Source: Microbacterium saccharophilum (GTDB lineage Bacteria; Actinomycetota; Actinomycetes; Actinomycetales; Microbacteriaceae). Taken from it: DNA of 64,000 bases. Under the pieces are notes generated by a model. The model did not search any database and was not told where the DNA came from. It saw only the letters and a list, made by a program, of their open reading frames with translations. Positions 43,263-50,734 of the stretch are shown piece by piece (the first letter of the stretch is position 1; each line of letters opens with the position of its first letter). The position numbers and the translations under genes are program-made. The stretch spans positions 62,001 through 126,000 of the forward strand of contig NZ_BKAH01000006.1 in assembly GCF_007992455.1 (NCBI RefSeq), read 5' to 3'.

Positions 43263-43997
43263 ATGACGACTCCCTCCAGTGCCCCCACTCCGGTCGGACA
43301 CGCCGGTGAACCGCATGCCGCCGGCGTCTCCCAGCGTCTGAACTGGCTGCGCGCCGGCGTGCTCGGCGCGAACGACGGCATCGTCTCGACGGCGGCCGTC
43401 GTCGTCGGCGTCGCGAGTGCGACCTCCGAGTCGCTTCCGGTCCTCCTCGCGGGAGCGGCTGCCCTCGTGGGTGGCGCGATCTCCATGGCGCTGGGCGAGT
43501 ACGTCTCGGTGTCGAGCCAGCGCGACAGCGAACGGGCGCTCATCGCGAAGGAGCGCCGGGAGCTCGTCGAGGAGCCCGAAGAGGAGCTGGAAGAGCTCGT
43601 CGGACTCTACGAGGCGCAGGGCCTGAAACCCGAGACGGCCCGTCTGGTGGCCGTGGAGCTGACCGAGAAGGATGCGCTGAAGGCGCACCTGTCGATGGAG
43701 CTCAACATCGACCAGGACGACGTCGTCAGCCCGTGGCATGCTGCGTTCGCGTCGGGCGTCGCCTTCACGATCGGCGCGCTGCTGCCGCTCGCGACCATCC
43801 TGCTGCTGCCGCATCCGGCACGGATCGTGTGGACCTTCATCGCGGTGCTGGCGGCCCTCGCTCTCACGGGCTACGTCGCGGCCTGGATCGGCGGCTCGAG
43901 CCGGGGCCGCGCGGTGGTGCGCACCGTGATCGGCGGCCTGCTGGCGCTGGGCGCCACATTCGCGGTCGGGACGCTCTTCGGCGCCACCATCGCCTGA
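43263..43997 (+). CDS. VIT1/CCC1-family iron/manganese transporter
   Basis: The 244-residue protein has the VIT pattern: GVLGANDGIVSTAAVVVGV (helix 1), GAISMALGEYVSVSSQRD (helix 2, with the metal-pathway residues) and a cytosolic acidic helical domain (about 90-150), then three membrane helices. It moves Fe2+ or Mn2+ out of the cytosol. It is convergent with a MarR gene. Confidence 0.92.
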   Translation: MTTPSSAPTPVGHAGEPHAAGVSQRLNWLRAGVLGANDGIVSTAAVVVGVASATSESLPVLLAGAAALVGGAISMALGEYVSVSSQRDSERALIAKERRELVEEPEEELEELVGLYEAQGLKPETARLVAVELTEKDALKAHLSMELNIDQDDVVSPWHAAFASGVAFTIGALLPLATILLLPHPARIVWTFIAVLAALALTGYVAAWIGGSSRGRAVVRTVIGGLLALGATFAVGTLFGATIA

Positions 43998-44001
43998 CGC
44001 C

Positions 44002-44520
44002 TCAGCGCGCCTTCGCGTCAGCTTCGGCCAGCGTGTCGAGCGAGTCGGCGAGCTTCGTGATGATGTCCGCGCCGATCTGCGCTTCCTCGGGGGACAGCGA
44101 CTCGATCACCTGGACGACGGCGCGGTGGTGCGCGGCGAACGCCTCATCGACCCGGGCGATCGCCTCTTCGGTCGGCACGAGGTAGTGGGCGCGACGGTCG
44201 TGCGGATGCTGCACCCGCTCGATAAGGGAGCGGTGCACGAGCCGGTCGACCACGTTCGTCACCGTGGCGCTCGACGTGTCCAGCATGACGATGAGGTCCT
44301 TCGGGCTGAGGTCCCGCCCGTCCCGGTAGCCCTGCACGAGATAGCGCAGAGCGGACAGATCGAGGTGCGAGAGCCCGGCACGCGTCAGCGTGCGCTGAGC
44401 CTGGACCCTCTCCGCCTCCCGAAGCCGGAGGATCGCGGCACTCAGGCGCTGCCCCTCGGCCGACGACGGGGGATCGGCGTAGAGGTGCTCGATTTCGTGC
44501 CGCATGACCAGCTTCGGCAT
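44002..44520 (-). CDS. MarR-family transcriptional regulator
   Basis: The 172-residue winged-helix protein has LSPKDLIVMLDTSSATVTNVVDRLVHRSLIERVQHPHDRRAH, the MarR recognition helix and wing. GGAGG lies 7 bp before the ATG at 44520. The upstream 183 bp are unusually A/T-rich and hold the palindrome GTATATAC. It faces the small-protein operon at 44704 and may control it and itself. Confidence 0.9.
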   Translation of the reverse strand: MPKLVMRHEIEHLYADPPSSAEGQRLSAAILRLREAERVQAQRTLTRAGLSHLDLSALRYLVQGYRDGRDLSPKDLIVMLDTSSATVTNVVDRLVHRSLIERVQHPHDRRAHYLVPTEEAIARVDEAFAAHHRAVVQVIESLSPEEAQIGADIITKLADSLDTLAEADAKAR

Positions 44521-44703
44521 ATCAACCTCCGGAAATCCTCGTAATCCGCGGCGACGTCGGCGTTATCGGAACCTTATCGCGATGGCGTTGAGACGAGTAT
44601 ATACGCAATGCCGTGTGACAGCTGGAAAGTAACACAGCAAGTGTGATACATATTTAGTTAGATTCACATTCGCCGAGATCGGCACCGACAGAAGGAGCGA
44701 CGA
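44521..44703. promoter_or_regulatory. A/T-rich divergent control region
   Basis: The 183-bp gap between marR and the small-protein operon is much poorer in G+C than its surroundings. It holds a direct repeat TTATCG-GAACC-TTATCG, the palindrome GTATATAC (44597-44604), a TGTG/CACA pair and a run ATACATATTTAGTTAG. The last part gives several -10-like boxes for the operon at 44704. It is a good target for a MarR dimer or a nucleoid protein such as Lsr2. Confidence 0.55.
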
Positions 44704-44880
44704 ATGACCACCGAGACGCACGCAGTCGCATCAGTCCCCGCGCCGGTCACGGCACCCCACGTGGGCCTCGGGACGGGGATGATCCCCCGCATGCGGCCCA
44801 TCGGACGTGGCGGACTCGCGGACATCATGGCGGTACGGCGGCGGCAGCGTCGCCTCCAGCTGACCGCCCAGGCCGCGTGA
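44704..44880 (+). CDS. Small basic protein (58 aa)
   Basis: The 58-residue protein has a Pro/Val-rich start and a very basic C-terminus (MAVRRRQRRLQLTAQAA). A strong AGAAGGAGCG site precedes the ATG at 44704. The stop overlaps a possible GTG of the next gene. It does not match a family I know; it could be a small DNA- or RNA-binding protein or a leader peptide for the operon. Confidence 0.6.
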   Translation: MTTETHAVASVPAPVTAPHVGLGTGMIPRMRPIGRGGLADIMAVRRRQRRLQLTAQAA

Positions 44881-44921
44881 CCGCCACCATCATGAACACC
44901 AAGAGCGAGAGGACCATCGCC

Positions 44922-45254
44922 ATGGGAAAGCTGTACTACGGAAGTGCCGGTGAGCCCATCCAGGTCTCGGACCGACTGCTGGCCCACCTCAAGTTCGTCG
45001 CGACCACCAAGCTGCGCCGCCAGGAGAGCTTCGCGCTCAACATCCTGCACCCGACCAGCGAGGACGCCGGCCGCACGACCCTCTGGATCCAGCCGGCCAT
45101 CCCCCTGCGCTTCGTGTTCAGCTCCGCTGAGCCGGAGACGCTCGATCGGGAGCTCATCAAGCAGCTCGCCGAGGATGCCAACACCACCGGCGGCATGACG
45201 CTCGACGCACGCGAGACGGCGCGACCGCTCAACGCGGTGCCTGCCGCCGCGTGA
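44922..45254 (+). CDS. DUF7882-type protein (paralogue 1)
   Basis: The 110-residue protein begins MGKLYYGSAGEPIQVSDRLL and has the family core KLRRQESFALNI, GRTTLWIQPAIPLRFVF and EDANTTGG. Four such proteins and one divergent relative lie in this window. They are often labelled ATP-dependent DNA ligase in databases, but nothing in this short sequence supports ligase activity. AGAGGA precedes the ATG at 44922; a GTG at 44877 coupled to the previous stop is an alternative start. Confidence 0.8.
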   Translation: MGKLYYGSAGEPIQVSDRLLAHLKFVATTKLRRQESFALNILHPTSEDAGRTTLWIQPAIPLRFVFSSAEPETLDRELIKQLAEDANTTGGMTLDARETARPLNAVPAAA

Positions 45255-45273
45255 GCTTCGTGAAGGAGGAGTG

Positions 45274-45633
45274 ATGGCAATCCCCATCGCGCCGCGGCTC
45301 GTGCTCGAGCCGCTCGATGAACGGTCCTGGCGGCTCCGCGATCGCGACGTCGCGGCATGTGAAGCGGCCAGCGTGATCGCCTATGTCGGGCAGGCCGCGG
45401 ACGAGTCGTACGAGGCCACCTGGGTCGCCCATCCCGGCGGCACGGACGTCTACACGACGCTCGCCCACCTGCTCGCCGACGCCGAGATGCGCGTGGCGCT
45501 GCATGCCCCAGAGGCACCGCGAACCGCCGTCGCCGTCCCGGAGGACGCCCTCCTGGACGAGGTCGACGAGTTCGAGGATGCGCTCGAGGAGGAATGGATG
45601 CGGATGTACGGCGAACGCCCCCTGGGGGTGTGA
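45274..45633 (+). CDS. Conserved hypothetical protein (119 aa)
   Basis: The 119-residue soluble protein starts MAIPIAPRLVLEPLDERSWRLRD. It has a central YVGQAADESYEATWV segment and an acidic C-terminal helix (EVDEFEDALEEEWMRMYGE). AAGGAGG lies 4 bp before the ATG at 45274. It ends the three-gene run that starts at 44704. Function is unknown; it probably works with the DUF7882 protein made just before it. Confidence 0.75.
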   Translation: MAIPIAPRLVLEPLDERSWRLRDRDVAACEAASVIAYVGQAADESYEATWVAHPGGTDVYTTLAHLLADAEMRVALHAPEAPRTAVAVPEDALLDEVDEFEDALEEEWMRMYGERPLGV

Positions 45634-45660
45634 GCTCCGGCCCTCTTCCCGTGCTGGGCG

Positions 45661-45819
45661 TCAGGTCTGGCGGCGGACGAAGCGCAGCAGCCAGGCGATC
45701 ACCGCGATGATCACGATGATGAGGCCGATCCAGAGGAGGAACTTCGCGGCCTCGACGAACACGCCGAGCAGCAGCAGGACGACGCCGACGATGAGCAGGA
45801 TGACAGCGAGTGAGGTCAT
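45661..45819 (-). CDS. Small two-helix membrane protein (52 aa)
   Basis: The 52-residue protein starts MTSLAVILLIVGVVLLLLGV and is nearly all hydrophobic: two membrane helices split by VEAAKFLLW, ending in the basic LLRFVRRQT. It resembles small stress-induced membrane proteins with the PMP3/YqaE- or DUF-type layout. The ATG at 45819 lies exactly 6 bp after GAGCAT, so it is probably leaderless. The CAACCC-class promoter and its conserved spacing support it being a real gene. Confidence 0.75.
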   Translation of the reverse strand: MTSLAVILLIVGVVLLLLGVFVEAAKFLLWIGLIIVIIAVIAWLLRFVRRQT

Positions 45820-45825
45820 GACGCC

Positions 45826-45862
45826 ATGCTCCCGTGTGCGGGACGACCGCGTCCACGGGTTG
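45826..45862 (-). promoter_or_regulatory. CAA(G/C)CC-class promoter of small membrane protein
   Basis: In gene direction: CAACCC (45862-45857), 25 bp, GAGCAT (45831-45826), GGCGTC, ATG 45819. TA is 21 bp upstream of CAA. Confidence 0.65.
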
Positions 45863-45882
45863 ACAGGGCACCGGCCGCCGGG

Positions 45883-46626
45883 CTAGAGGAGCGAGATCTC
45901 CCGCGTGTCCGGCGCGCCGACCTGCCGGGCGCGCTGCAGGAGGCCCTCCTGCAGATAGCGCGCGTAGCCTTCGGGTGCCCGGCCCTGACGCCGGCCGCTC
46001 GTGCGCACCCACGCGGCGTCGGTGGCGACGCCGCGGCCGCCTGCGCGTCGGATCAGCTCGACGGCGCGCACATCCTCGTGCGCCGACGCCGGGGGGAACC
46101 CGCCGATCCCGAGCAGCGCGGACGCGCGGATGCCGAGGTTCGCGCCGTGCACGTGGCCGTTCGCGACACCCGGGGTGTGCGTCGCCCACCACGCGGCGGT
46201 CTGCTCCGGCGTCAGGTCGTCGAAGTCGGGCCGGACGGTCCCGATCACGAGGTCGGCGCCGCGGCGGGCGTGCAGGAGCTGGTGCGTGATCCAGTTCGGC
46301 GGGACGACGGAGTCGGCATCCGTGTGGGCGGTCCAGACGCGTCTCAGGTCGTACTCCGGCAGGAGGGCTATCGCCTGCGCGACCCCCGCCGCGCGGGCGG
46401 CGCCGACAGCGCGCGCGTCGATCGCGGTGACGTGCACCCCCGCCGCCGCCGCGATGGCCGCCGACCCGTCGCGGCAGGCGTCGAGGACGACATGCACGTC
46501 CACGCGGTCGACCACGGCACGGGCCGCGAGCACCGCGACGGCGATCGAGTCGAGGCAGGCGCCGAGCAGCTTCTCCTCGTCGTGCGCGGGGACCACCACC
46601 GCCACCGCATCGATGCGCCGCGTCAT
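45883..46626 (-). CDS. Glycosyltransferase family 2 protein
   Basis: The 247-residue GT-A glycosyltransferase has VVVPAHDEEKLLGACLDSIA at the N-terminus, the DxD-like TDADS near residue 103, and GFPPASAHEDVRAVELIRRAGG near 185. No membrane helix is seen. The ATG overlaps the upstream stop (ATGA). It is the last gene of the acyl-CoA-dehydrogenase/PIG-L/GT operon and may add the sugar that the PIG-L domain then deacetylates. Confidence 0.88.
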   Translation of the reverse strand: MTRRIDAVAVVVPAHDEEKLLGACLDSIAVAVLAARAVVDRVDVHVVLDACRDGSAAIAAAAGVHVTAIDARAVGAARAAGVAQAIALLPEYDLRRVWTAHTDADSVVPPNWITHQLLHARRGADLVIGTVRPDFDDLTPEQTAAWWATHTPGVANGHVHGANLGIRASALLGIGGFPPASAHEDVRAVELIRRAGGRGVATDAAWVRTSGRRQGRAPEGYARYLQEGLLQRARQVGAPDTREISLL

Positions 46627-47930
46627 CGCAGGCCCTCCGCCTCGGCCACGGATGGTGCACCCGGTGACGCCCACACCTCGAGGAGGAAATCGTCCTCCGC
46701 ATGCCGGACGGACCGGGTCAGCCCCATGCGGGCGATCGCCGCGTGCACGCCGACGCCGTCGAGGGGAGCGCCGTCGATGGGGTGGCGCCAGTGGCAGGCC
46801 ACCAGCACGCCGCCGGGGGAGAGCGACGCCCGGATGCGGGCCAGGGCGAGGCGCAGGTCGTCCGCCGACCAGTAATAGGCGACCTCGGAGAGGACGATGA
46901 GGTCGAACCGCCCCTCCGGCCACTCCTCGGGGAGCGTGAGGCGGGCGAACTCCACTCCCGCGACGCGGGACGCGGCCCGGCGCAAGGCCTCCGCGGAGGC
47001 ATCCACCGCGAGGAGGCGGCCGGAGCGTGCCGCGAGCTCCGCCGTGAGCACGCCCGTCGCGCAGCCGAGCTCCAGTGCGCTGTCGAAGCGGGCACGGGGG
47101 AGGCTCGCCAGGAGCAGCGCGCGCTTGCGCTCCTCGTACCAGCGGGTCTCGAAGCCCCACGGATCGTCGTGCCGGGAGATGAACGCGTCGAGCTCGGCGG
47201 GCGGCACAGAGGCGCGCGACCGCTCGGGCTCCGCCGCGATGAACAGCTCCACCCCGCGGTGGAAGTGCGCGAGCATGCCGTCGTGCAGGATCGGCTCCGC
47301 CCCCGCCGACTGCGAGGCGAACGCCGCGATCGCCGCCGCCTTCGCGGCGATCGCTTCGTCGTCGAGAGCGACCGCGCGCCACGGCCCGGGATCCGGAGCC
47401 TCCGGATCGCCCCAGTGCCAGTACCAGATGGGGTAGCCGACGACGGTCGCGCCTCCCGCGGCCGCGCGCACCGCTTCGCCGAGCACGCGATGGTCGCGGT
47501 GCCCATCGCCCCACCACGTCGTCACGAGCAGCGTCGTCGTGACGTCGATCCTGGCCACCTCGTCCGCGATCGCGGCGGACAGTTCCGCGGCGTGCTCGCG
47601 CAGGCCGCCGTCCGGCAGGCCGAGGAACCGGATGCGGGCGCGCGGCGCGACGTGTCGCAGGGCGGCGATGAGCTCGACTCTGCGCCGGCCCGGCAGCCCG
47701 CCGTCCGCCGCGTCCGCCGCCTCTCCGTCCGTCGCCACGACGACCGAGACCTCCGCGCCGCTCGCGGACGCGAGGGCCATGAGCCCGCCGGCGCCCAGCG
47801 TCTCGTCATCCGGGTGCGCCGCGAAGACGACGAGGCTTTCCGGCACTTCCAGCGTTCGCGCGGTCGCTCCTGCACCTGCCCACGCCGACTCGGGGGTGCC
47901 CGCGTCGCGGTGGTCGAAGACGACGCTCAC
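46623..47930 (-). CDS. Bifunctional PIG-L deacetylase / SAM-dependent methyltransferase
   Basis: The 435-residue fusion has an N-terminal PIG-L (LmbE) domain with the zinc motif AAHPDDETLGAGG and the downstream HRDH ligand (about residue 145), then a class I methyltransferase (about 255-420) with motif I LELGCATGVLTAEL. The linker carries RHDDPWGFETRWYEERKRA, typical of the NodS-like methyltransferase entry. It would remove an N-acetyl group from a sugar and methylate the product. The GTG start overlaps the previous stop. Confidence 0.92.
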   Translation of the reverse strand: MSVVFDHRDAGTPESAWAGAGATARTLEVPESLVVFAAHPDDETLGAGGLMALASASGAEVSVVVATDGEAADAADGGLPGRRRVELIAALRHVAPRARIRFLGLPDGGLREHAAELSAAIADEVARIDVTTTLLVTTWWGDGHRDHRVLGEAVRAAAGGATVVGYPIWYWHWGDPEAPDPGPWRAVALDDEAIAAKAAAIAAFASQSAGAEPILHDGMLAHFHRGVELFIAAEPERSRASVPPAELDAFISRHDDPWGFETRWYEERKRALLLASLPRARFDSALELGCATGVLTAELAARSGRLLAVDASAEALRRAASRVAGVEFARLTLPEEWPEGRFDLIVLSEVAYYWSADDLRLALARIRASLSPGGVLVACHWRHPIDGAPLDGVGVHAAIARMGLTRSVRHAEDDFLLEVWASPGAPSVAEAEGLR

Positions 47931-48973
47931 GAAGACCTGACCATCGAACCGAGCCGGGCGAGGTCGCGCTCGGCATGGTGCTGACGGACGTAGACGCGCA
48001 GGTCGGCGACGCGGCGGGCGTGCTCCTCGTCTGCCGTGAGCGGCCCGGGGCCGAGTGCGCGGTCGCTCAGGTCCAGCACCCGCTCGACGGCGTCGCTGAC
48101 GACGGCGCGAACCCGGGCGGCCAGCAGTCGGGCACCCGCGTCATCGAGCTCGCCCGCGTCGACGAGCGCGGCTGCTTCGGCGAGGGCGGTCCCGGCGCCC
48201 CAGAGCGCGGCATCCGCCGCCCCCGCGTAGGCCTGGGCGAGCTGATCGGCGCGCTCGGATGCGGCCGCGGCGGCGAGGGCGTCCGCCAGGGGGCGTGCGC
48301 CGCCCCACCAGATCGCCGCGACGCCGATGCCGCCCCACGCGAAGCCCGGACGGCGCTGATACCAGCCCGGCGCGCCCACCGGCACGGCGAACGCATGCGC
48401 GAAGTCGACCGGCGCGCTCACGACCTGGTGGAGTCCCCGCGACACCCACGGACCGGGTCGGGCCGAGACGCCGTCGTCGCGGAGGTCGACGGCGAACAGG
48501 CGTCGCTGCTCGGGCCCGACCCACGCGGTCACGAGTGCATGGCTGAGGTGCGCGGCCAGCGAGCACCAGGGCTTGGTTCCGGACAGCTCCCACGCGCCGT
48601 GCTCACGACGCTCTGCGACCAGACGCGTGCCGGGTCCCTCGGCGGCGAACACACCCCAGGTGCTGCGGGAGTCGACGCGCAGCGTGCGGCGCAGGTCCGC
48701 CGTGTCCATCCCCGAGGCCGCCGCCTGATCGAGGATCGCCAGCGCGTCCGCGTGCGGTTCGAGGATGCGCGCGGCGCCGACGTCCAGTGCGGCGGCATCG
48801 GCGAGGGCGCCCCACAGATCGGCGGTGGCGCCCTGCCCCGGCAGGGGGAGCGAGGGAGCCAGCCGGGCGACCCAGGCCAGCGTCGCCGGGACGTCGACGC
48901 CGAGGCCGTCGACATCCTCCGCGGAGGTCGCGAGCGACGCCCCCGTCCGCCCTGTCATCACGTCCTGTGCCAT
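47927..48973 (-). CDS. Acyl-CoA dehydrogenase-like flavoprotein
   Basis: The 348-residue protein has the acyl-CoA dehydrogenase middle-domain pattern, with ELSGTKPWCSLAAHLSHALV near residue 135 and a helical C-terminal domain. It is shorter than standard acyl-CoA dehydrogenases, and the usual catalytic Glu region is not evident, so it may be a hydroxylase-type or carrier-linked member. It is first in the operon with the PIG-L/methyltransferase and glycosyltransferase genes and follows a CAAGCC-class promoter. Confidence 0.82.
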   Translation of the reverse strand: MAQDVMTGRTGASLATSAEDVDGLGVDVPATLAWVARLAPSLPLPGQGATADLWGALADAAALDVGAARILEPHADALAILDQAAASGMDTADLRRTLRVDSRSTWGVFAAEGPGTRLVAERREHGAWELSGTKPWCSLAAHLSHALVTAWVGPEQRRLFAVDLRDDGVSARPGPWVSRGLHQVVSAPVDFAHAFAVPVGAPGWYQRRPGFAWGGIGVAAIWWGGARPLADALAAAAASERADQLAQAYAGAADAALWGAGTALAEAAALVDAGELDDAGARLLAARVRAVVSDAVERVLDLSDRALGPGPLTADEEHARRVADLRVYVRQHHAERDLARLGSMVRSS

Positions 48974-48995
48974 GCTCCCCGCCTTCCTCTCCGCC

Positions 48996-49032
48996 ACTCT
49001 CTCCCGCGCGGCGAAGGACGGCCAAGGGCTTG
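48996..49032 (-). promoter_or_regulatory. CAA(G/C)CC-class promoter of acyl-CoA dehydrogenase operon
   Basis: In gene direction: CAAGCC (49032-49027), 25 bp, GAGAGT (49001-48996), then 22 bp to the ATG at 48973. TA is 21 bp upstream of CAA. Confidence 0.65.
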
Positions 49033-49087
49033 ACGAGAGGGGTCCGGGCTGGGTAGGCGGCTCGTTACCACCGGCATCAGGCGGGCG

Positions 49088-49124
49088 CAACCCCGATGCT
49101 CCAGACCCCGGGAGTGCGTATCGT
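49088..49124 (+). promoter_or_regulatory. CAA(G/C)CC-class promoter of Dps gene
   Basis: CAACCC (49088-49093), 25 bp, TATCGT (49119-49124), then a 33-bp leader with AAAGGAAG. TA is 20 bp upstream of CAA. It is back to back with the promoter of the acyl-CoA dehydrogenase operon. Confidence 0.7.
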
Positions 49125-49157
49125 TCGAGACCCACCCGGAAAGGAAGGCGGCTCGAC

Positions 49158-49742
49158 ATGGCCACGACGCAGAAGGCGAAGAACACCTCCCCGAAGAACA
49201 CCTCCCCGAAGAACACCTCCCCGAAGAACAAGCGGCGTCCCAGTGCGGGCGCGCAGCTCACGGACAAGCAGAACGCGGAGAACGGGTTCCGGGCGTCCCA
49301 GGAGCTCAGCGAGAAGCTGCAGGCCGTGCTGGTGGACCTCCTCGAGCTGGCATCCCAGGGGAAGCAGGCGCACTGGAACGTGGTGGGAAAGAACTTCCGC
49401 GACACGCATCGGCAGCTCGACGAGATCATCGAGGCCGCGCGCGGGTTCAGCGACACCGTCGCCGAGCGGATGCGGGCGCTGCACGCCCTCCCCGACGGGC
49501 GCAGCGACACGGTGGCCGAGACCACGACGCTGCCGGAGTTCCCCCAGGGCGAGATCGCGACGGGCGATGTCATCGACCTCGTCACCGAGCGACTCGAGGC
49601 CACGATCGGAACGTGCCGCGATGTGCACGATGCCGTCGACGAAGAAGACCCCACGAGCGCCGACATCCTGCACGCGATCCTCGAGAGCCTCGAGCAGTTC
49701 GCGTGGATGGTGAGTGCGGAGAACCGCACGCCCACGGCCTGA
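49158..49742 (+). CDS. dps: Dps-family ferritin-like DNA-binding protein
   Basis: The 194-residue protein has the Dps four-helix bundle with ferroxidase ligands in QGKQAHWNVVGKNF and HRQLDEIIEAARGFSDTVAERM. It has an unusual basic N-terminal tail (about 35 residues) made of KNTSP repeats, which would help it bind DNA. Dps stores iron and shields DNA in stationary phase. The ATG at 49158 follows AAAGGAAGG. The next gene starts 2 bp after its stop. Confidence 0.92.
   Translation: MATTQKAKNTSPKNTSPKNTSPKNKRRPSAGAQLTDKQNAENGFRASQELSEKLQAVLVDLLELASQGKQAHWNVVGKNFRDTHRQLDEIIEAARGFSDTVAERMRALHALPDGRSDTVAETTTLPEFPQGEIATGDVIDLVTERLEATIGTCRDVHDAVDEEDPTSADILHAILESLEQFAWMVSAENRTPTA
49179..49230 (+). repeat. 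15-bp tandem repeat in Dps N-terminus
   Basis: AAGAACACCTCCCCG occurs three times without change, followed by a 7-bp partial copy. It encodes KNTSP three times. The unit is a multiple of 3, so copy-number change would alter tail length without breaking the frame. Confidence 0.9.
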
Positions 49743-49744
49743 TC

Positions 49745-50071
49745 ATGGGAAAGCTCACGTACGACCGGGTTGTGAAGGTCGACTTCGAAGACCGCCAGCT
49801 CGCACACCTCCAGCTGGTCATCGGGACCAAGCTGCGCCGCGGGGAATCGTTCCACTTCTCCTGGAAGGACGACACGAGCATCGGCGACGGCCGCACGACC
49901 ATCTGGGTGCACCCGCACTGCTCGCTGGTCTACAAGTACTACGGCAGCCGCCGCCCCCAGCTCAACATGGCCTGGGTCGAGGCGCTGGCCTACACGGCGA
50001 ATTCGCCGTCGGGCCTGTACCTCGTGCCGGAGCCGGCCGAGCGGGCGATCGAGGAGGGAACCGAACTGTGA
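49745..50071 (+). CDS. DUF7882-type protein (paralogue 2)
   Basis: The 108-residue protein starts MGKLTYDRVVKVDFEDRQLAHLQLV. It has the family core KLRRGESFHFSWKDD, GRTTIWVHP, YKYYGSR and ANSPSGLYLVPEP. It is close to the protein at 50735 (the KVDF subgroup). The ATG lies 2 bp after the dps stop, so it is translated from the dps transcript, which links the family to stress physiology. Confidence 0.85.
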   Translation: MGKLTYDRVVKVDFEDRQLAHLQLVIGTKLRRGESFHFSWKDDTSIGDGRTTIWVHPHCSLVYKYYGSRRPQLNMAWVEALAYTANSPSGLYLVPEPAERAIEEGTEL

Positions 50072-50331
50072 AGCGGATCGACATCTACTACGGCGGCGAG
50101 CGGTACAGCGTCGGTCAGCGGACGCTGGAGGATGTGCAGGCCGACATCGAGGCGGCCATGGCGGCGAGCGGTCCCGCCTGGATCCAGGTGAATGACGGCG
50201 ACGGCGCCCCGCGTACGGCGTACCTGCTGATCACCCCGGGGGTTCCGCTGGCCGTCATCCCGACCCCCGAGGGGGGTGGCGAGGACACCGGGCCGATCGT
50301 GGACATCTCCGACAAGCTCATCCCGAGCTGA
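50068..50331 (+). CDS. Divergent DUF7882-like small protein (87 aa)
   Basis: The 87-residue protein reads IDIYYGGERYSVGQRTLEDV, then PRTAYLLITPGVPLAVI. The YYGG start, R-T-L helix entry, R-T strand and the (I/V)P(L)xxxI strand line up with DUF7882 proteins, but the KLRRxESF core is absent. The GTG at 50068 overlaps the previous stop (GTGA). It may be a shorter family offshoot that pairs with paralogue 2. Confidence 0.7.
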   Translation: MKRIDIYYGGERYSVGQRTLEDVQADIEAAMAASGPAWIQVNDGDGAPRTAYLLITPGVPLAVIPTPEGGGEDTGPIVDISDKLIPS

Positions 50332-50333
50332 GG

Positions 50334-50660
50334 TCAGGAAGCCGGTTCCTCATCCTCGGTTTCGAAGTGGTGTGAAACGAGGGTGATCCCTCCCGAGGAG
50401 TTCGCCGAGTTCGCGAGCTCCTCGATCCACTCGCGGCTGAGCGGCGGCGCCTCCGGCTCGTCGAAGACGAAGCGCAGAGGGATGGAGGGGTGCAGCCACA
50501 GCGTCGTCCGGCCCTGCGGATGGTCGTCGGGATGCTGCCAGGACACCGTGAAACTCTCAGAGCGGCGCAGCTTCGTCGCGATGACGACTTTGAGGTGCGC
50601 GAGGGTGCGATCCTCGATGTGGATCGGCGTGGCTGAACCGCCGTAATAGATCATCCCCAT
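50334..50660 (-). CDS. DUF7882-type protein (paralogue 3)
   Basis: The 108-residue protein begins MGMIYYGGSATPIHIEDRTL, with KLRRSESFTVSW, GRTTLWLHPSIPLRFVFDEPE and ANSSGGI. It belongs to the YYGS subgroup with the protein at 44922. The ATG at 50660 lies exactly 6 bp after TATGGT and lacks a ribosome site. Divergent from paralogue 4 and convergent with the 87-residue protein. Confidence 0.85.
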   Translation of the reverse strand: MGMIYYGGSATPIHIEDRTLAHLKVVIATKLRRSESFTVSWQHPDDHPQGRTTLWLHPSIPLRFVFDEPEAPPLSREWIEELANSANSSGGITLVSHHFETEDEEPAS

Positions 50661-50666
50661 ACGGCC

Positions 50667-50672
50667 ACCATA
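50667..50672 (-). promoter_or_regulatory. -10 box of leaderless DUF7882 gene
   Basis: TATGGT in gene direction, 6 bp before the ATG at 50660. Confidence 0.55.
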
Positions 50673-50734
50673 ATGGTGCCTGGGCTCCGATGGTCGCATC
50701 CGGCGACGGACCGGATCCTGGGAGGTTCGACCCG

